A stretch of 64,000 bases of DNA from contig OY762289.1 in NCBI GenBank assembly GCA_963665495.1, forward strand, positions 434,001-498,000, in the 5' to 3' direction. Shown here one piece after another: positions 53,556 through 63,794 of this stretch (positions are counted from its first letter, which is position 1; each line of letters begins with the position of its first letter). The stretch is from G963665495 sp963665495. GTDB lineage: Bacteria > Desulfobacterota > Desulfovibrionia > Desulfovibrionales > Desulfovibrionaceae. The position numbers were made by a program, and so were the translations under genes. The notes under the pieces are model-generated. The model did not search any database. It saw nothing but the letters and a program-made list of their open reading frames with translations, and had not been told where the DNA came from.

Positions 53556-54275
53556 GTGCAGAACGAACCGCTTTCTTCGCGAGATATCTGGATACGGGCT
53601 TTCAGCCAGACCGCCCCGATTATTTTCGGGTACATCCCCGTGGGGCTGGCCTACGGCGTCCTGGCAGGGAAGATGGGGCTTTCCATCACCAATACCATCC
53701 TGATGTCTCTGATAGTGTATGCAGGGTCCGCGCAACTCATTGCAGTGGGGCTGTTCGCGGCGTCCGCCGCACCGGCCGGAATTATTCTGACGACCTTTGT
53801 GGTAAACCTGCGCCATCTTCTGATGAGCGCGGCCCTTTCCCCGCATATGAGCACCTGGCGCAAAAAAGCCCTGGCTTTGTTTGCCTTCGAACTTACGGAC
53901 GAAACCTTTGCCGTGCATGCGACCCGTTGCTCCAAAGGGCCACTGCATGCGGGCGAGACTTTCCGCATCAATCTCATCGCGCAAAGTTCCTGGGTCCTCG
54001 GGACCATCCTGGGAGTTCTGGCCAGCGGACTGATTACCGATGTCCGGCCGGTCGGGCTTGATTACGCGCTTCCGGCCATGTTCATCGCCCTGCTGGTGGC
54101 GCAGCTCAAACAGCCGAGCCATGTTGCCGCCGCGATCGGAGGCGGTGCCGCGGCCCTGGGCATGAAGCTCGCGGGCATGCAGCAGTGGGAAACCATTTTG
54201 GCCACCCTGGCGGGCGCCACGCTCGGCATGTTCGTTGAGTCCCGGCTGCCGGCGAAAAAACGGACGGAGCAGTGA
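53556..54275 (+). CDS. azlC: Branched-chain amino acid exporter, large subunit
   Basis: The GTG at 53556 gives 239 residues, the family norm; a longer open frame would start inside the upstream terminator. The membrane protein has the AzlC signature: IIFGYIPVGLAYGVLAGKMG, LIVYAGSAQLIAVGLF and VVNLRHLLMSAALSPH. With AzlD it exports branched-chain amino acids or analogues. azlD overlaps its stop by four bases. Confidence 0.9.
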   Translation: MQNEPLSSRDIWIRAFSQTAPIIFGYIPVGLAYGVLAGKMGLSITNTILMSLIVYAGSAQLIAVGLFAASAAPAGIILTTFVVNLRHLLMSAALSPHMSTWRKKALALFAFELTDETFAVHATRCSKGPLHAGETFRINLIAQSSWVLGTILGVLASGLITDVRPVGLDYALPAMFIALLVAQLKQPSHVAAAIGGGAAALGMKLAGMQQWETILATLAGATLGMFVESRLPAKKRTEQ

Positions 54276-54598
54276 TGGACCAGCAGACGATTTTTTTGAC
54301 TATACTGGGCATGGCAGCAGTGACGTACGGGCCACGGGCTTTGCCTTTGCTGGCGCTGGCCAAACGTACGCTCCCTGAGGCAGTGGTTCGCTGGCTCGGC
54401 CATGTTCCGGCGGCCGTTCTTGCCGCTTTGCTGGTGCCCGAACTGCTTCTGCGCGACGGGCGGCTGGATATCGGATCGGACAATTATTTCTTCTGGGCCG
54501 CGATCCCCTGTTTTTTTATCGCCAAACGCTTTGGCGGCATGTTCGGTTGTGTGCTTACCGGCATGGGCCTGGTGGCGGCAGCTCGTTATTTTCTCTGA
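54272..54598 (+). CDS. azlD: Branched-chain amino acid exporter, small subunit
   Basis: A 108-residue protein with three or four membrane segments. TYGPRALPLLALAKRTLPE and WLGHVPAAVLAALLVPELLL are typical of AzlD. The ATGA overlap with azlC shows coupling. Confidence 0.9.
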   Translation: MMDQQTIFLTILGMAAVTYGPRALPLLALAKRTLPEAVVRWLGHVPAAVLAALLVPELLLRDGRLDIGSDNYFFWAAIPCFFIAKRFGGMFGCVLTGMGLVAAARYFL

Positions 54599-54971
54599 TT
54601 CGGGGGCTGTTTTTCGTCCTTCGCAGGCTGGCGCAGCATCGCACCGGTCATTGCATTTACGCCAGCTCAGTACATTTTCAGGGAAAAATCGATGCGCTGC
54701 TTGTAGATTACATCTTCCTCGATAGTTTGGATCCCATTTCTTTTTTTCTCCCCCTCAGTTGCCAATATTTTTAAAAATTTGGTACAGTATACCACTCGAA
54801 AAATCCGTATTCGAAGTAGCTGTCAGAGGTGGAACTATCCGTAGTAGTGTCGTTTTCTCAAAATATCGGGCCAGAATTTTCTGTAGTTGCAGTGCATAAG
54901 GGGTATTGTGAGTTCTTTCGGGGAATGGCCTCCGCTATTATGAGGGACAGTCGTAGATGTGAGGAGATGAT

Positions 54972-57242
54972 ATGCAGTTAAAGTCCATTCAACAGAAAAT
55001 TGTATTGCTTGCCGGGCTTTGCCTTCTGGCCACATCAGCAACTCTGGTCGTGTTCGGCATTTTTTCAACTCGAGAAACGCAAAAGTATGTTTCGGAAAAT
55101 GTGGGTAGCCTGTTGCATAAGAATGCCGAGGGCAATCTCGAAGCCATTGCTAAAACACAGGCAGCGGTTATTCAAAGTGCGTTGCAGGATAACCTGGATA
55201 CGGCCCGGACCATGGCCACTGTGTTTGAAGTGCTGCAAAAACATAATTCCGAATATCCGCTTGGTGACGGCCAGAAAGGGCAGATCCGCGAGGTGTTCAA
55301 TGACCTTCTGCGAGGAGTTCTGGAAAACAATCCGGGATATCTCGGCGCGTACTCGGCCTGGGAACCCAATGCGCTGGACGGGCGCGATGCTGACTTTTCC
55401 GGCGTACGGGAGAGCGGACAGGATGACTCCGGACGTTTTACCCCGTACTGGAACCGGGACGCCAACGGCAAGATCGCCGTACAGGTGCTGGTGGACTACG
55501 AAAGCCAGGACAAATACGACAACGGCATCCGCAAAGGCGGCTGGTATCTTACGCCGCGGGAAACCGGTAAAGAGAATGTGCTGGATCCGTTCCCCTATAT
55601 TGTTCAGGGGAAAAAGGAATGGCTGACGACCATTTCGGTGCCGGTGAAGGAGAACGGCAAGTTTCTCGGGGTTGCCGGTACGGATCTGCGTCTTGATTTT
55701 TTACAGGACCTTGCAAAAGAAGTGGACGCCAATCTCTACAGCGGACAGGGGGATGTCGTAATCGTCAGTTATGAAGGACTGATCGTTGCCAGCAGCGAGC
55801 ATGGGGACCACATCGGCAGTTCCATCAGCAAGACTTTTCCGAATTCCTGGAACGAGATACTGGGCAAAGTGCAGCAGGGGGAATCTCTGGTGGACAGTGA
55901 CAGTTCCGGCAGAATGCGCGCGCTGGCGCCCATCAAACTGGGGCGGACGGGTAAACCCTGGAGCATCGTCATCCGGGTGGATCCCAAGGTCACCCTGGCG
56001 GCCGCAGAGTCGCTGGAAGCCGCTCTGAAAGAGCGCAGCAGCGAGAGCAGTTTTCTGCAGATGGGGGTGGGGCTCGGCGTTACTCTGGCCGCGATCATTC
56101 TTCTGTGGTTTTTTGCCGCCACTCTGGCCAAACCGCTTCGCAGAGCCGCAGGCTTTGCCCAACATGTGGCGCAAGGAGATTTTTCGCAGGCTCTGGAGGT
56201 GGACCAGAAAGACGAGATAGGCGTTCTGGCGGGTGCGCTTAAAACCATGGTGGCCAATCTGCAGAAGATGATCGCCGAAGCCGAGGAAAAAAGCCAGGAA
56301 GCCGCAAAAGAGGCGGAAATCGCGCGCAACGCCACGGAAGAAGCGGAGCGGATGCGCCAGGAAGCCGCCCAGGCGCAGCGCCAGGGAAAGCTGGACGCCG
56401 CCAGGAGGCTGGAAACCGTTGTGGCCAGCGTCCTGACCTCTTCCAATACGCTTTCATCGCAAATCAAGCAGGCCCGTGAAGGTGCGGAGAGGCAATCGCA
56501 TCATACGGGCGAAACAGCTTCTTCCATGGAAGAGATGAACGCCACGGTTCTGGAGGTGGCGCGCCACGCGTCCGATGCGTCCGAACGCTCGGAAACCGCC
56601 AAACAACGCGCGCAGGAAGGGGCGAAAGTGGTGCATAAAGTTGTGGAGGCCATCAATACCGTGCATCAGCAGACAGAACATCTCAAGACGAACATGAACG
56701 AACTGGGCGATCAGGCTCAGGGAATCGGGCAGATTATCGATGTCATTTCGGATATTGCCGACCAGACCAATCTACTGGCTCTCAACGCAGCCATTGAAGC
56801 GGCCCGCGCAGGCGAGGCCGGCAGAGGCTTTGCCGTGGTCGCGGATGAAGTGCGCAAACTTGCGGAAAAAACCATGGCTGCGACAACTGAAGTGGGAAAC
56901 GCCATCCAGTCCATTCAGTCCGGGGCGAGTACAAGCATAGCCGGCATGGAACGGGCCGTAAAAGCCGTGGACGAGGCAAATTCCCTGGCCGAAAAGTCCG
57001 GTACTGTGCTGATGGAAATCGTTGAGATTGTCGAATCCTCGGCTGATCAGGTGCGCTCCATTGCCACGGCCTCCGAAGAACAGTCCGCCGCCAGCGATGA
57101 AATTACCCGCGCCATTGGAGAGATAAATCAAATATCTGTCCAGACTTCGGAAAACATGGGAGAATCTTCCGATGCCGTCGCCGATATGGCCGGACAGATC
57201 AAATCATTGCAGCAGCTGGTCCGTGATCTGAAAGAAGGGTAA
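54972..57242 (+). CDS. Methyl-accepting chemotaxis protein, tandem copy 1
   Basis: A 756-residue receptor starting MQLKSIQQKIVLLAGLCLL, which forms the first membrane segment. The periplasmic dCache domain includes YLGAYSAWEPNALDGRDADF, FTPYWNRDANGK and VAGTDLRLDFLQDL. A second membrane segment (about 362-382), HAMP and the methyl-accepting coiled coil follow, with the tip DQTNLLALNAAIEAARAGE. No CheR pentapeptide. GAGGAG lies upstream. It has the same length and plan as the next two genes but is the most divergent of the three. Confidence 0.93.
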   Translation: MQLKSIQQKIVLLAGLCLLATSATLVVFGIFSTRETQKYVSENVGSLLHKNAEGNLEAIAKTQAAVIQSALQDNLDTARTMATVFEVLQKHNSEYPLGDGQKGQIREVFNDLLRGVLENNPGYLGAYSAWEPNALDGRDADFSGVRESGQDDSGRFTPYWNRDANGKIAVQVLVDYESQDKYDNGIRKGGWYLTPRETGKENVLDPFPYIVQGKKEWLTTISVPVKENGKFLGVAGTDLRLDFLQDLAKEVDANLYSGQGDVVIVSYEGLIVASSEHGDHIGSSISKTFPNSWNEILGKVQQGESLVDSDSSGRMRALAPIKLGRTGKPWSIVIRVDPKVTLAAAESLEAALKERSSESSFLQMGVGLGVTLAAIILLWFFAATLAKPLRRAAGFAQHVAQGDFSQALEVDQKDEIGVLAGALKTMVANLQKMIAEAEEKSQEAAKEAEIARNATEEAERMRQEAAQAQRQGKLDAARRLETVVASVLTSSNTLSSQIKQAREGAERQSHHTGETASSMEEMNATVLEVARHASDASERSETAKQRAQEGAKVVHKVVEAINTVHQQTEHLKTNMNELGDQAQGIGQIIDVISDIADQTNLLALNAAIEAARAGEAGRGFAVVADEVRKLAEKTMAATTEVGNAIQSIQSGASTSIAGMERAVKAVDEANSLAEKSGTVLMEIVEIVESSADQVRSIATASEEQSAASDEITRAIGEINQISVQTSENMGESSDAVADMAGQIKSLQQLVRDLKEG

Positions 57243-57285
57243 CTATTGCAGTCATTCTTATCCGGGCGGTACCGGCAAACGAGCA

Positions 57286-57323
57286 CCCCCGGAAGAGCTT
57301 TAAAAGCTCTTCCGGGGGATTTT
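57286..57323 (+). terminator. Terminator of chemoreceptor copy 1
   Basis: A long perfect palindrome (arms CCCCCGGAAGAGCTTT) followed by ATTTT. It starts 44 bp past the stop. Confidence 0.85.
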
Positions 57324-57824
57324 GGGGTTGTAACGGATGGTTCGTACTCTGTATCTGTATACAGGATGTAGTGTTTTTGTGACTGATTAATTTTATATGT
57401 TTATAAAAAATAGTTATCAACTATGTTCTAATTGTATTGGTTGGTAAATACTGTTATTATGAAAAAAATTGTTACTGGAGGTGAGAAAGAGAGAAACCGT
57501 TGAACGTGGACACCGTGCGGCGGGCACCGCAGGTGGCTCGTGGGGGGGGCCCGTCATCCTGCCCAGGTCGAGAATGACGTACTGGTAAATGCACTGAGTG
57601 AATAAGCAGTACAACGCACTTGGATGTCAGGGCCTGTTTTTTGATCGTGTCAGCTGCATTTGGCCGAAATTGCAACATGTCGTATCTGCGGGGAAGCCCC
57701 AGGAGGCATAGCTCCAGGCCTGCGGTTTGTTTCCCCCCTTTTGATTGCTCGTTGCGGTTCCAGGACGAATACATGGCGCACAAACAGGAACAGGTCTTAG
57801 CAACTTTCAGCTTTGAGAGGGCTT
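57324..57824 (+). promoter_or_regulatory. Leader region before chemoreceptor copy 2
   Basis: About 500 bp without a convincing gene. The first 150 bases are AT-rich; the rest is GC-rich and could fold. Small frames on both strands have no support. It should hold the promoter of copy 2. Confidence 0.4.
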
Positions 57825-60095
57825 ATGAAACTGAAATCCATTCAGCTGAAGATCGTTCTCCTGTCGGGCCTTTGTCTTCTGGTTACTGCAACCGTACTGG
57901 TCGTATTCGGAATCTCATCCACGCAAAAGCGGCAGAGTTATGTCGCGGAAAAAGTCGGCAAATTGCTTCGTGAAGATGCAAAAATAAATCTTCAGGCCAT
58001 CGCTAAAAACCAGGCCGGGTATATCCAGAGCATCCTGCAGGAAAATCTGGACACATCCCGAACGCTGGGCATTATCTTCGGCGTTTTAAAAAAGCATAAT
58101 GATCTTGAAGCATCAGGCGAAAAACCGGATACCCGCATTCGGGCAACCCTGAATGACATTCTGCGGACAGTACTGGAGAACAACCCGCGGTTCCTCGGCG
58201 CGTATACGGCCTTTGAGCCAAACGGGCTGGACGGGCAGGACGCCGCCTTTGCCGGACAAACCAAGACCGGACAGGACCAGACCGGCAGGTTTGTTCCTTA
58301 TTGGAACCGGGATACCGATGGCAAAATAGGTTCCCAGTTTTTGATTGAGTTTGAAACAATGGTTGCGGACCCCAACGGGGTGCAAAAGGGCAAAGCCTAT
58401 CATGTTCCGAAAACTGAGGGCAAAGAGAATGTTCTCGATCCGTTCGCCTATGTTGTTCAGGGCAAGACGGCCTGGCTGACATCCATTTCGGCTCCGATCA
58501 TGGCGGATGGAAAATTCTATGGCATGGCCGGAACGGATTTGCGTTTGGGATTTTTGCAACAACTGGCCAAGGATGTTGACGCGAATTTGTATGACGGCAA
58601 GGGGGAGGTCGTTTTTGTCAGCAATCTCGGACTGGTGGCCGCAAGCAGCGAGCATCCGGATTTAATCGGGGGCTCCATTGAAAAAGAATTTCCCCAGACA
58701 TGGGAGACAATTAAACAGAACGTAGAGCAGGGAAAATCCCTTGTGGATTTCGATCACGAAGGAAACATGCTGGCCATGGCGCCCATTCAGATGGGCCGTA
58801 CGGGCAGGCCCTGGAGCGTGGTGCTGCGCGTGCATCCGGATGTGATAATGGCCCAGGCAAAAGTGCTGGAAACCGAACTCTCGGAACAGAGACAGCAGGG
58901 CAGCCTGCAAGAAATAGGCGTAGGATTGGGTGTGACCCTTCTGGCCCTTGTCTTAATGGGCTTTTTTTCCCGTTCGCTTATCAAGCCGTTGCGCAAAGCC
59001 GCTGATTTTGCCGGACATGTAGCCCAGGGGGATTTTTCCCGGACCCTGGAAGTTCGCCAGAACGATGAAATCGGCGAACTGGCTACAGCGCTACGAACCA
59101 TGGTGAAGAATCTGCAGGAAATGATCTCGCAGTCTGAGGAAAAGAGTCAGGAGGCGGCAAAAGAAGCTGAAATCGCCCGCAAGGCCACTCAGGATGCCGA
59201 AGAGGCGCGTGAAAAAGCCGCTCTGGCCCAACAGCAGGGCATGCTGGAAGCCGCGCGTAAACTGGAAAGCGTTGTGAAAAACGTTCTCTCTTCCTCCGAT
59301 ACGCTCTCTTCGCAGATTACGGAGGCTCGCAACGGGGCTGACGAGCAGTCGAAGCACACGGGCGAGACCGCTTCATCCATGGAGGAAATGAACGCCACCG
59401 TGCTGGAAGTGGCGCGTCATGCGTCCGAGGCTGCCGAACGTTCGAACCAGGCCATGGCCCGCGCACAGCAGGGGGCGGATGTGGTGCATAAGGTGGTGGA
59501 CGCCATCAATACGGTCCAGGAGCAGGCCGAGAAGCTGAAGAAAAATATGAACGCGCTGGGTGAACAGGCCCAGGGCATCGGCCAGGTCATCGACGTTATT
59601 TCCGACATTGCCGACCAGACCAACCTGCTGGCCCTGAATGCGGCCATCGAAGCCGCCCGTGCCGGAGAAGCCGGCCGGGGCTTTGCCGTGGTCGCGGACG
59701 AGGTACGCAAACTCGCGGAAAAGACCATGGCAGCCACCACTGAGGTGGGCAACGCCATCCAGTCCATACAGAACGGCGCCAATACGAGCATCGAGGGTGT
59801 GGAAAAAGCCGCTGATGCGGTGGACCAGGCCACGGTGCTGGCAGAGGAATCCGGCTCCGTGCTCAAGGAAATTGTGGAAATTGTGGAATCCTCCGCAGAC
59901 CAGGTGCGCTCCATAGCCACGGCGTCGGAACAGCAATCGGCCGCCAGCGATGAAATCACCAGAGCCATCGGCGAGATCAACCAGATATCCGTACAGACCT
60001 CCGATGTCATGGATCTTTCCTCCAAAGCGGTCAGTGACATGGCCGGACAGGCCAGGACTCTGGAACTGCTCGTTACGGAACTCAAGGCCGGATAA
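57825..60095 (+). CDS. Methyl-accepting chemotaxis protein, tandem copy 2
   Basis: The ATG at 57825 follows GAGAGG; 756 residues. It begins MKLKSIQLKIVLLSGLCLLV. The dCache domain has RFLGAYTAFEPNGLDGQDAA, FVPYWNRDTDGK and MAGTDLRLGFLQQL. The signalling half is nearly the same as that of copy 3, down to long runs of identical DNA (for example around 59590-59730 and 62325-62470), while the sensor half is less alike. No CheR pentapeptide. Ligand unknown. Confidence 0.93.
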   Translation: MKLKSIQLKIVLLSGLCLLVTATVLVVFGISSTQKRQSYVAEKVGKLLREDAKINLQAIAKNQAGYIQSILQENLDTSRTLGIIFGVLKKHNDLEASGEKPDTRIRATLNDILRTVLENNPRFLGAYTAFEPNGLDGQDAAFAGQTKTGQDQTGRFVPYWNRDTDGKIGSQFLIEFETMVADPNGVQKGKAYHVPKTEGKENVLDPFAYVVQGKTAWLTSISAPIMADGKFYGMAGTDLRLGFLQQLAKDVDANLYDGKGEVVFVSNLGLVAASSEHPDLIGGSIEKEFPQTWETIKQNVEQGKSLVDFDHEGNMLAMAPIQMGRTGRPWSVVLRVHPDVIMAQAKVLETELSEQRQQGSLQEIGVGLGVTLLALVLMGFFSRSLIKPLRKAADFAGHVAQGDFSRTLEVRQNDEIGELATALRTMVKNLQEMISQSEEKSQEAAKEAEIARKATQDAEEAREKAALAQQQGMLEAARKLESVVKNVLSSSDTLSSQITEARNGADEQSKHTGETASSMEEMNATVLEVARHASEAAERSNQAMARAQQGADVVHKVVDAINTVQEQAEKLKKNMNALGEQAQGIGQVIDVISDIADQTNLLALNAAIEAARAGEAGRGFAVVADEVRKLAEKTMAATTEVGNAIQSIQNGANTSIEGVEKAADAVDQATVLAEESGSVLKEIVEIVESSADQVRSIATASEQQSAASDEITRAIGEINQISVQTSDVMDLSSKAVSDMAGQARTLELLVTELKAG

Positions 60096-60145
60096 TCCTG
60101 TTATTGAAAGCAACAGATTTTTCGCGGAATTCTGCGAATTCAAGC

Positions 60146-60183
60146 GCGCCCGGAGATGATAGCCTCTCCGGGCGCTTTTTTTC
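60146..60183 (+). terminator. Terminator of chemoreceptor copy 2
   Basis: GCGCCCGGAGA pairs with TCTCCGGGCGC over 11 bp, loop of eight, then at least seven T. Confidence 0.95.
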
Positions 60184-60256
60184 TGGCTGCTTCTTTTGCA
60201 GGGCGCCGAATGTTTTTGCAATGACGGCCTGCGATAGCTCATTTTAAGCTTGTGTA

Positions 60257-60278
60257 ACATGTAACTATATTTACATGT
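60257..60278. promoter_or_regulatory. Palindrome upstream of chemoreceptor copy 3
   Basis: ACATGTAA-CTATAT-TTACATGT, perfect 8-bp arms, in an AT-rich stretch 280 bp before the start. It may be an operator. The rest of 60184-60560 holds no convincing gene. Confidence 0.45.
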
Positions 60279-60560
60279 AAATTTATAGTATATAGAATTA
60301 TGATTTGCAACAGCAAAGGAAAAGGTCTATTCTTTATAGCAACAGCAAGTCTTTCGGGGGGCTAAGGTGACGTTGCCGAAAATATGGCAGAGATTTGTCT
60401 GTGCGTACATCATGTACAAAAAATACACCAGACTCATGGTGTGCGGGTGGGACTCACTATGACTGTTAAGTTGTATCTTCTGGGCAGTGCGTTTTTTTTA
60501 TAACCAAAAAACGTTCATGCGGGCAGAGTTTGATAACATCAAGCAGCATTGAGAGGGCCT

Positions 60561-62831
60561 ATGAAACTCAAATCCATTCAACTGAAAATCGTTCTGCTTT
60601 CCGGGGTATGCCTTTTTGTGACTGCAACCGTTCTGGTTGTATTCAGTATTTTTTCCACTCGTAATACACAGGCCCAGGTTTCTGAAAAAGTGGGCAGCCT
60701 GTTACGGGAGAATGCCAAGGTCAACCTGCAGGCTCTGGCAAAAAATCAGGCCGCGGTAATCCAGAGCGTGCTGCAGGATAACATGGACACCGCCCGGACC
60801 ATGGCAACCATTTTCGAGGTGCTGAAGGAGCATAATGACCGCAGTGCGGATGGCGATGGCAAGGACAGCCGCATCAGGGGCGTACTCTTCGACAGTCTGC
60901 GACGGTTGCTTGAGGACAACCCGAGATATAACGGAGTGTTCACAGCCTGGGAGCCGAACGGCCTGGACGGGAGGGATTGGGATTTTGCCGGGCAGGGTGA
61001 AACCGGGCAGGATGGTACCGGGCGGTTCGTTCCCTATTGGAACAGAGGGGCGGACGGCAAATTCGGACAACAGTTCCTGATTGAATTTGAATCCACCGAC
61101 ACCTTTCCCACCGGCGTACGCAAGGGAGACCCGTACCTTATTCCCAAATTCGAAGGCCGGGAAAATGTACTGGATCCGTTTCCGTATGTGGTTCAGGGAA
61201 AAAAAGAACTGCTGACCAATCTCGCGGCTCCCATCATCGTGAACGGCAAGTTCATGGGGATTGCCGGCACGGATCTTCGCTTGGGATTTATTCAGAATCT
61301 CGCGGAAAAAGTGGACAAGGAGTTGTATGACGGCAAAGGCGAGGTCGTCATAGTCAGTAACTTCGGATTGATTGTTGCCAGCAGTGAACACCCTGATTTG
61401 ATAGGCGATCTATTGCAAAAGGAATTTGCCGATTCCTGGAAGGACATCCTGGCCAACGTGCAGGGCGGCAAAGCATCCGTAAGTGTCGATGCGACAGGCA
61501 TGATGCGGGCCATCGCTCCCATAGAGATGGGCCGTACGGGCAAGCCCTGGAGTATTGTGCTGCGGGTGCCCCCGGAGGTTATCCTGGCCGAAGCTGAAGC
61601 GCTGAACAGGTCTCTGGCGGAACAAAGCGCGCAGGACAGTATGCAGGGAATAGGCGTGGGCCTGGGCGTGGCCCTGCTGGCCATTGTGCTGTTGTGGTTT
61701 TTTTCCCGATCACTTGTCAAACCATTGCGAAAAGCCGCTAATTTTGCCGGATATGTGGCTGAGGGGGATTTCTCGCAGACACTGGATGTGCGGCAGAATG
61801 ACGAAATAGGCCTGCTGGCCACAGCCTTGCGGACCATGGTCGGCAACCTGCAGGAGATGATCGCCCAGGCGGAAGATAAGAGCCAGGAGGCGGCCAGGGA
61901 AGCGGAAGTGGCCCGCAAGGCCACCCGTGAGGCCGAAGAGGCCCGCGAAAAAGCCGCTCAGGCGCAGCAGCAGGGCATGCTGGAGGCGGCACGTAAACTC
62001 GAAAGTGTGGTGAAAAACGTCCTTGCATCCTCTGATACGCTCTCTTCGCAGATTACGGAGGCCCGCAACGGGGCTGACGAGCAGTCGAAGCATACGGGCG
62101 AGACCGCCTCTTCCATGGAGGAAATGAACGCCACCGTGCTGGAGGTGGCGCGTCATGCGTCCGAAGCGGCCGAACGCTCGGACCAGGCCATGGCGCGCGC
62201 GCAGCAGGGCTCGGACGTGGTGCATAAGGTGGTCGACGCCATCAATACGGTACAGGAACAGGCGGAAAAGCTGAAAAAAAATATGAATACGCTGGGCGAA
62301 CAGGCCCAGGGTATCGGTCAGGTCATCGACGTTATTTCCGACATTGCCGACCAGACCAACCTGCTGGCCCTGAATGCGGCCATCGAAGCCGCCCGTGCCG
62401 GCGAGGCCGGCCGGGGCTTTGCCGTGGTCGCAGACGAGGTACGCAAGCTCGCGGAAAAGACCATGGCCGCCACCACCGAGGTGGGCAACGCCATCAAGTC
62501 CATTCAGAGCGGCGCCAATACGAGCATCGAGGGTGTGGAAAAAGCTGCTGACGCGGTCGACCGGGCCACAGTGCTGGCGGAGGAATCCGGCTCCGTGCTC
62601 AAGGAGATAGTCGACATCGTGGAGTCCTCCGCGGACCAGGTACGCTCCATAGCCACGGCTTCGGAACAGCAATCGGCCGCCAGCGATGAAATCACCAGAG
62701 CCATTGGCGAGATCAATCAGATATCCGTACAGACCTCCGGTGTCATGGACCTCTCCTCCCGGGCGGTCAGCGACATGGCGGGGCAGGCCAGGACTCTGGA
62801 ATTACTGATTACCGAACTCAAGAGCAATTGA
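60561..62831 (+). CDS. Methyl-accepting chemotaxis protein, tandem copy 3
   Basis: The ATG at 60561 follows GAGAGG, with the same leader (GAGAGGGCCTATGAAACTC) as copy 2; 756 residues. The dCache part has YNGVFTAWEPNGLDGRDWDF, FVPYWNRGADGK and IAGTDLRLGFIQNL. The HAMP and signalling half match copy 2 almost residue for residue. Differences gather in the periplasmic part, which suggests selection for a new ligand after duplication. No CheR pentapeptide. Confidence 0.93.
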   Translation: MKLKSIQLKIVLLSGVCLFVTATVLVVFSIFSTRNTQAQVSEKVGSLLRENAKVNLQALAKNQAAVIQSVLQDNMDTARTMATIFEVLKEHNDRSADGDGKDSRIRGVLFDSLRRLLEDNPRYNGVFTAWEPNGLDGRDWDFAGQGETGQDGTGRFVPYWNRGADGKFGQQFLIEFESTDTFPTGVRKGDPYLIPKFEGRENVLDPFPYVVQGKKELLTNLAAPIIVNGKFMGIAGTDLRLGFIQNLAEKVDKELYDGKGEVVIVSNFGLIVASSEHPDLIGDLLQKEFADSWKDILANVQGGKASVSVDATGMMRAIAPIEMGRTGKPWSIVLRVPPEVILAEAEALNRSLAEQSAQDSMQGIGVGLGVALLAIVLLWFFSRSLVKPLRKAANFAGYVAEGDFSQTLDVRQNDEIGLLATALRTMVGNLQEMIAQAEDKSQEAAREAEVARKATREAEEAREKAAQAQQQGMLEAARKLESVVKNVLASSDTLSSQITEARNGADEQSKHTGETASSMEEMNATVLEVARHASEAAERSDQAMARAQQGSDVVHKVVDAINTVQEQAEKLKKNMNTLGEQAQGIGQVIDVISDIADQTNLLALNAAIEAARAGEAGRGFAVVADEVRKLAEKTMAATTEVGNAIKSIQSGANTSIEGVEKAADAVDRATVLAEESGSVLKEIVDIVESSADQVRSIATASEQQSAASDEITRAIGEINQISVQTSGVMDLSSRAVSDMAGQARTLELLITELKSN

Positions 62832-62857
62832 CCCCGCGCCTGAATTCGGCTTGAAAA

Positions 62858-62893
62858 AAACACCCGGGCAGCTTGATCGTCCGGGTGTTTTTT
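62858..62893. terminator. Terminator of chemoreceptor copy 3
   Basis: AAACACCCGG pairs with CCGGGTGTTT across 13 bases, followed by more T. A runs on the other side make it possibly bidirectional. Confidence 0.9.
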
Positions 62894-62945
62894 ATTGGAA
62901 AAGAAGGTGCTTTTCATGGTAGAGCAGAAAAAAAGTTTTAAATTA

Positions 62946-63000
62946 ATTGGTAAGACCACTGGCCGTATTGACGCAAAGTTGTGAAATTGGTAAAACCAAT
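62946..63000 (+). promoter_or_regulatory. Two GntR/FadR-type operators and overlapping promoter
   Basis: ATTGGT-AAG-ACCACT at 62946-62960 and the perfect ATTGGT-AAA-ACCAAT at 62986-63000 match the ATTGGTNNNACCAAT site of FadR-subfamily regulators. Their centres are 40 bp apart. TTGACG (62968-62973) with TAAAAC 17 bases on (62991-62996) would be the promoter; site 2 covers the -10. Confidence 0.8.
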
Positions 63001-63060
63001 TTTATGGATACGCTTACAGCGCCATGGATCGTTTCACTTGCCACTGGTGGTGAAAATAAC

Positions 63061-63780
63061 ATGCTGGAATTAAAAGAAGTAGAGAACCTTAGGCTCTACC
63101 GCCAGGTGGCGGATCAGATCACCGAATTGCTGCGGAAAGGGCGCTGGAGTCTGGGCGAACGACTGCCGGCTGAACGAGAATTGGCCAAACAGCTTGGCGT
63201 GAGCCGGCCCACCGTACGCGAAGCCGTAATTGCCCTCGAACTGGTCGGACTGGTCGAGGTGCGTACCGGTGCGGGCATTTACATCAAAGCCCTGCCCGAC
63301 GCTGTTGATTCCGGTCTGGTGACGGGCAATGACCAGGGGCCGAGCCCCTTTGATCTGATCGAAGCCCGGATAGTTATAGAGGGAGAGATCGCGGGCATCG
63401 CCGCCGCGAGCATTTCCTCGGAAGAACTCGAAAACCTCTTGCTGGCCATTGAGAAAATGGAATCCGATATTGAGCAGGGCAACCAGCACGTCTCCAGCCG
63501 TGAAGACGGCGACTTTCTCTTCCATAGCCGTATAGCGGCCATCACCAAGAATTCCGTCTTGCAATCCATTGTCGAACAACTCTGGGCCGGAATGCGGCGT
63601 CCCTTGTTCCGGGCCATTTGCGAACGCGTCAGTCTGCCGCAGAATGCGCGCCGCGCGGTCAAGGATCATCGCGTCATTCTGGAAGCCATTGCGGTGGGCA
63701 ATTCGGAAGCGGCCAAGGCCGCGATGCGCCGCCACCTGGAGCAGGTTCGCGGCGTGCTGATGCAGTACAGCGGCGAATAA
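63061..63780 (+). CDS. GntR-family (FadR subfamily) regulator of hexuronate use
   Basis: The ATG at 63061 gives 239 residues, beginning MLELKEVENLRLYRQVADQI; the open frame runs 38 codons further upstream, but across the operators. The winged HTH holds GERLPAERELAKQLGVSRPT and VREAVIALELVGLVEVRTGA. The C-terminal FCD domain has the metal-binding pattern with Asp in DGDFLFHSRIA and His in HRVILEAI and RRHLEQVRG. The uxaC gene follows 14 bp later. By position it is an ExuR/UxuR-like repressor that responds to a hexuronate or its product and controls its own operon. Confidence 0.88.
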   Translation: MLELKEVENLRLYRQVADQITELLRKGRWSLGERLPAERELAKQLGVSRPTVREAVIALELVGLVEVRTGAGIYIKALPDAVDSGLVTGNDQGPSPFDLIEARIVIEGEIAGIAAASISSEELENLLLAIEKMESDIEQGNQHVSSREDGDFLFHSRIAAITKNSVLQSIVEQLWAGMRRPLFRAICERVSLPQNARRAVKDHRVILEAIAVGNSEAAKAAMRRHLEQVRGVLMQYSGE

Positions 63781-63794
63781 CAAAGGGGGAACCC

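Noticed and set aside
57324..57824. Possible riboswitch before chemoreceptor copy 2
   Set aside because: The GC-rich part can fold, but no cyclic-di-GMP or other known aptamer core was recognised.
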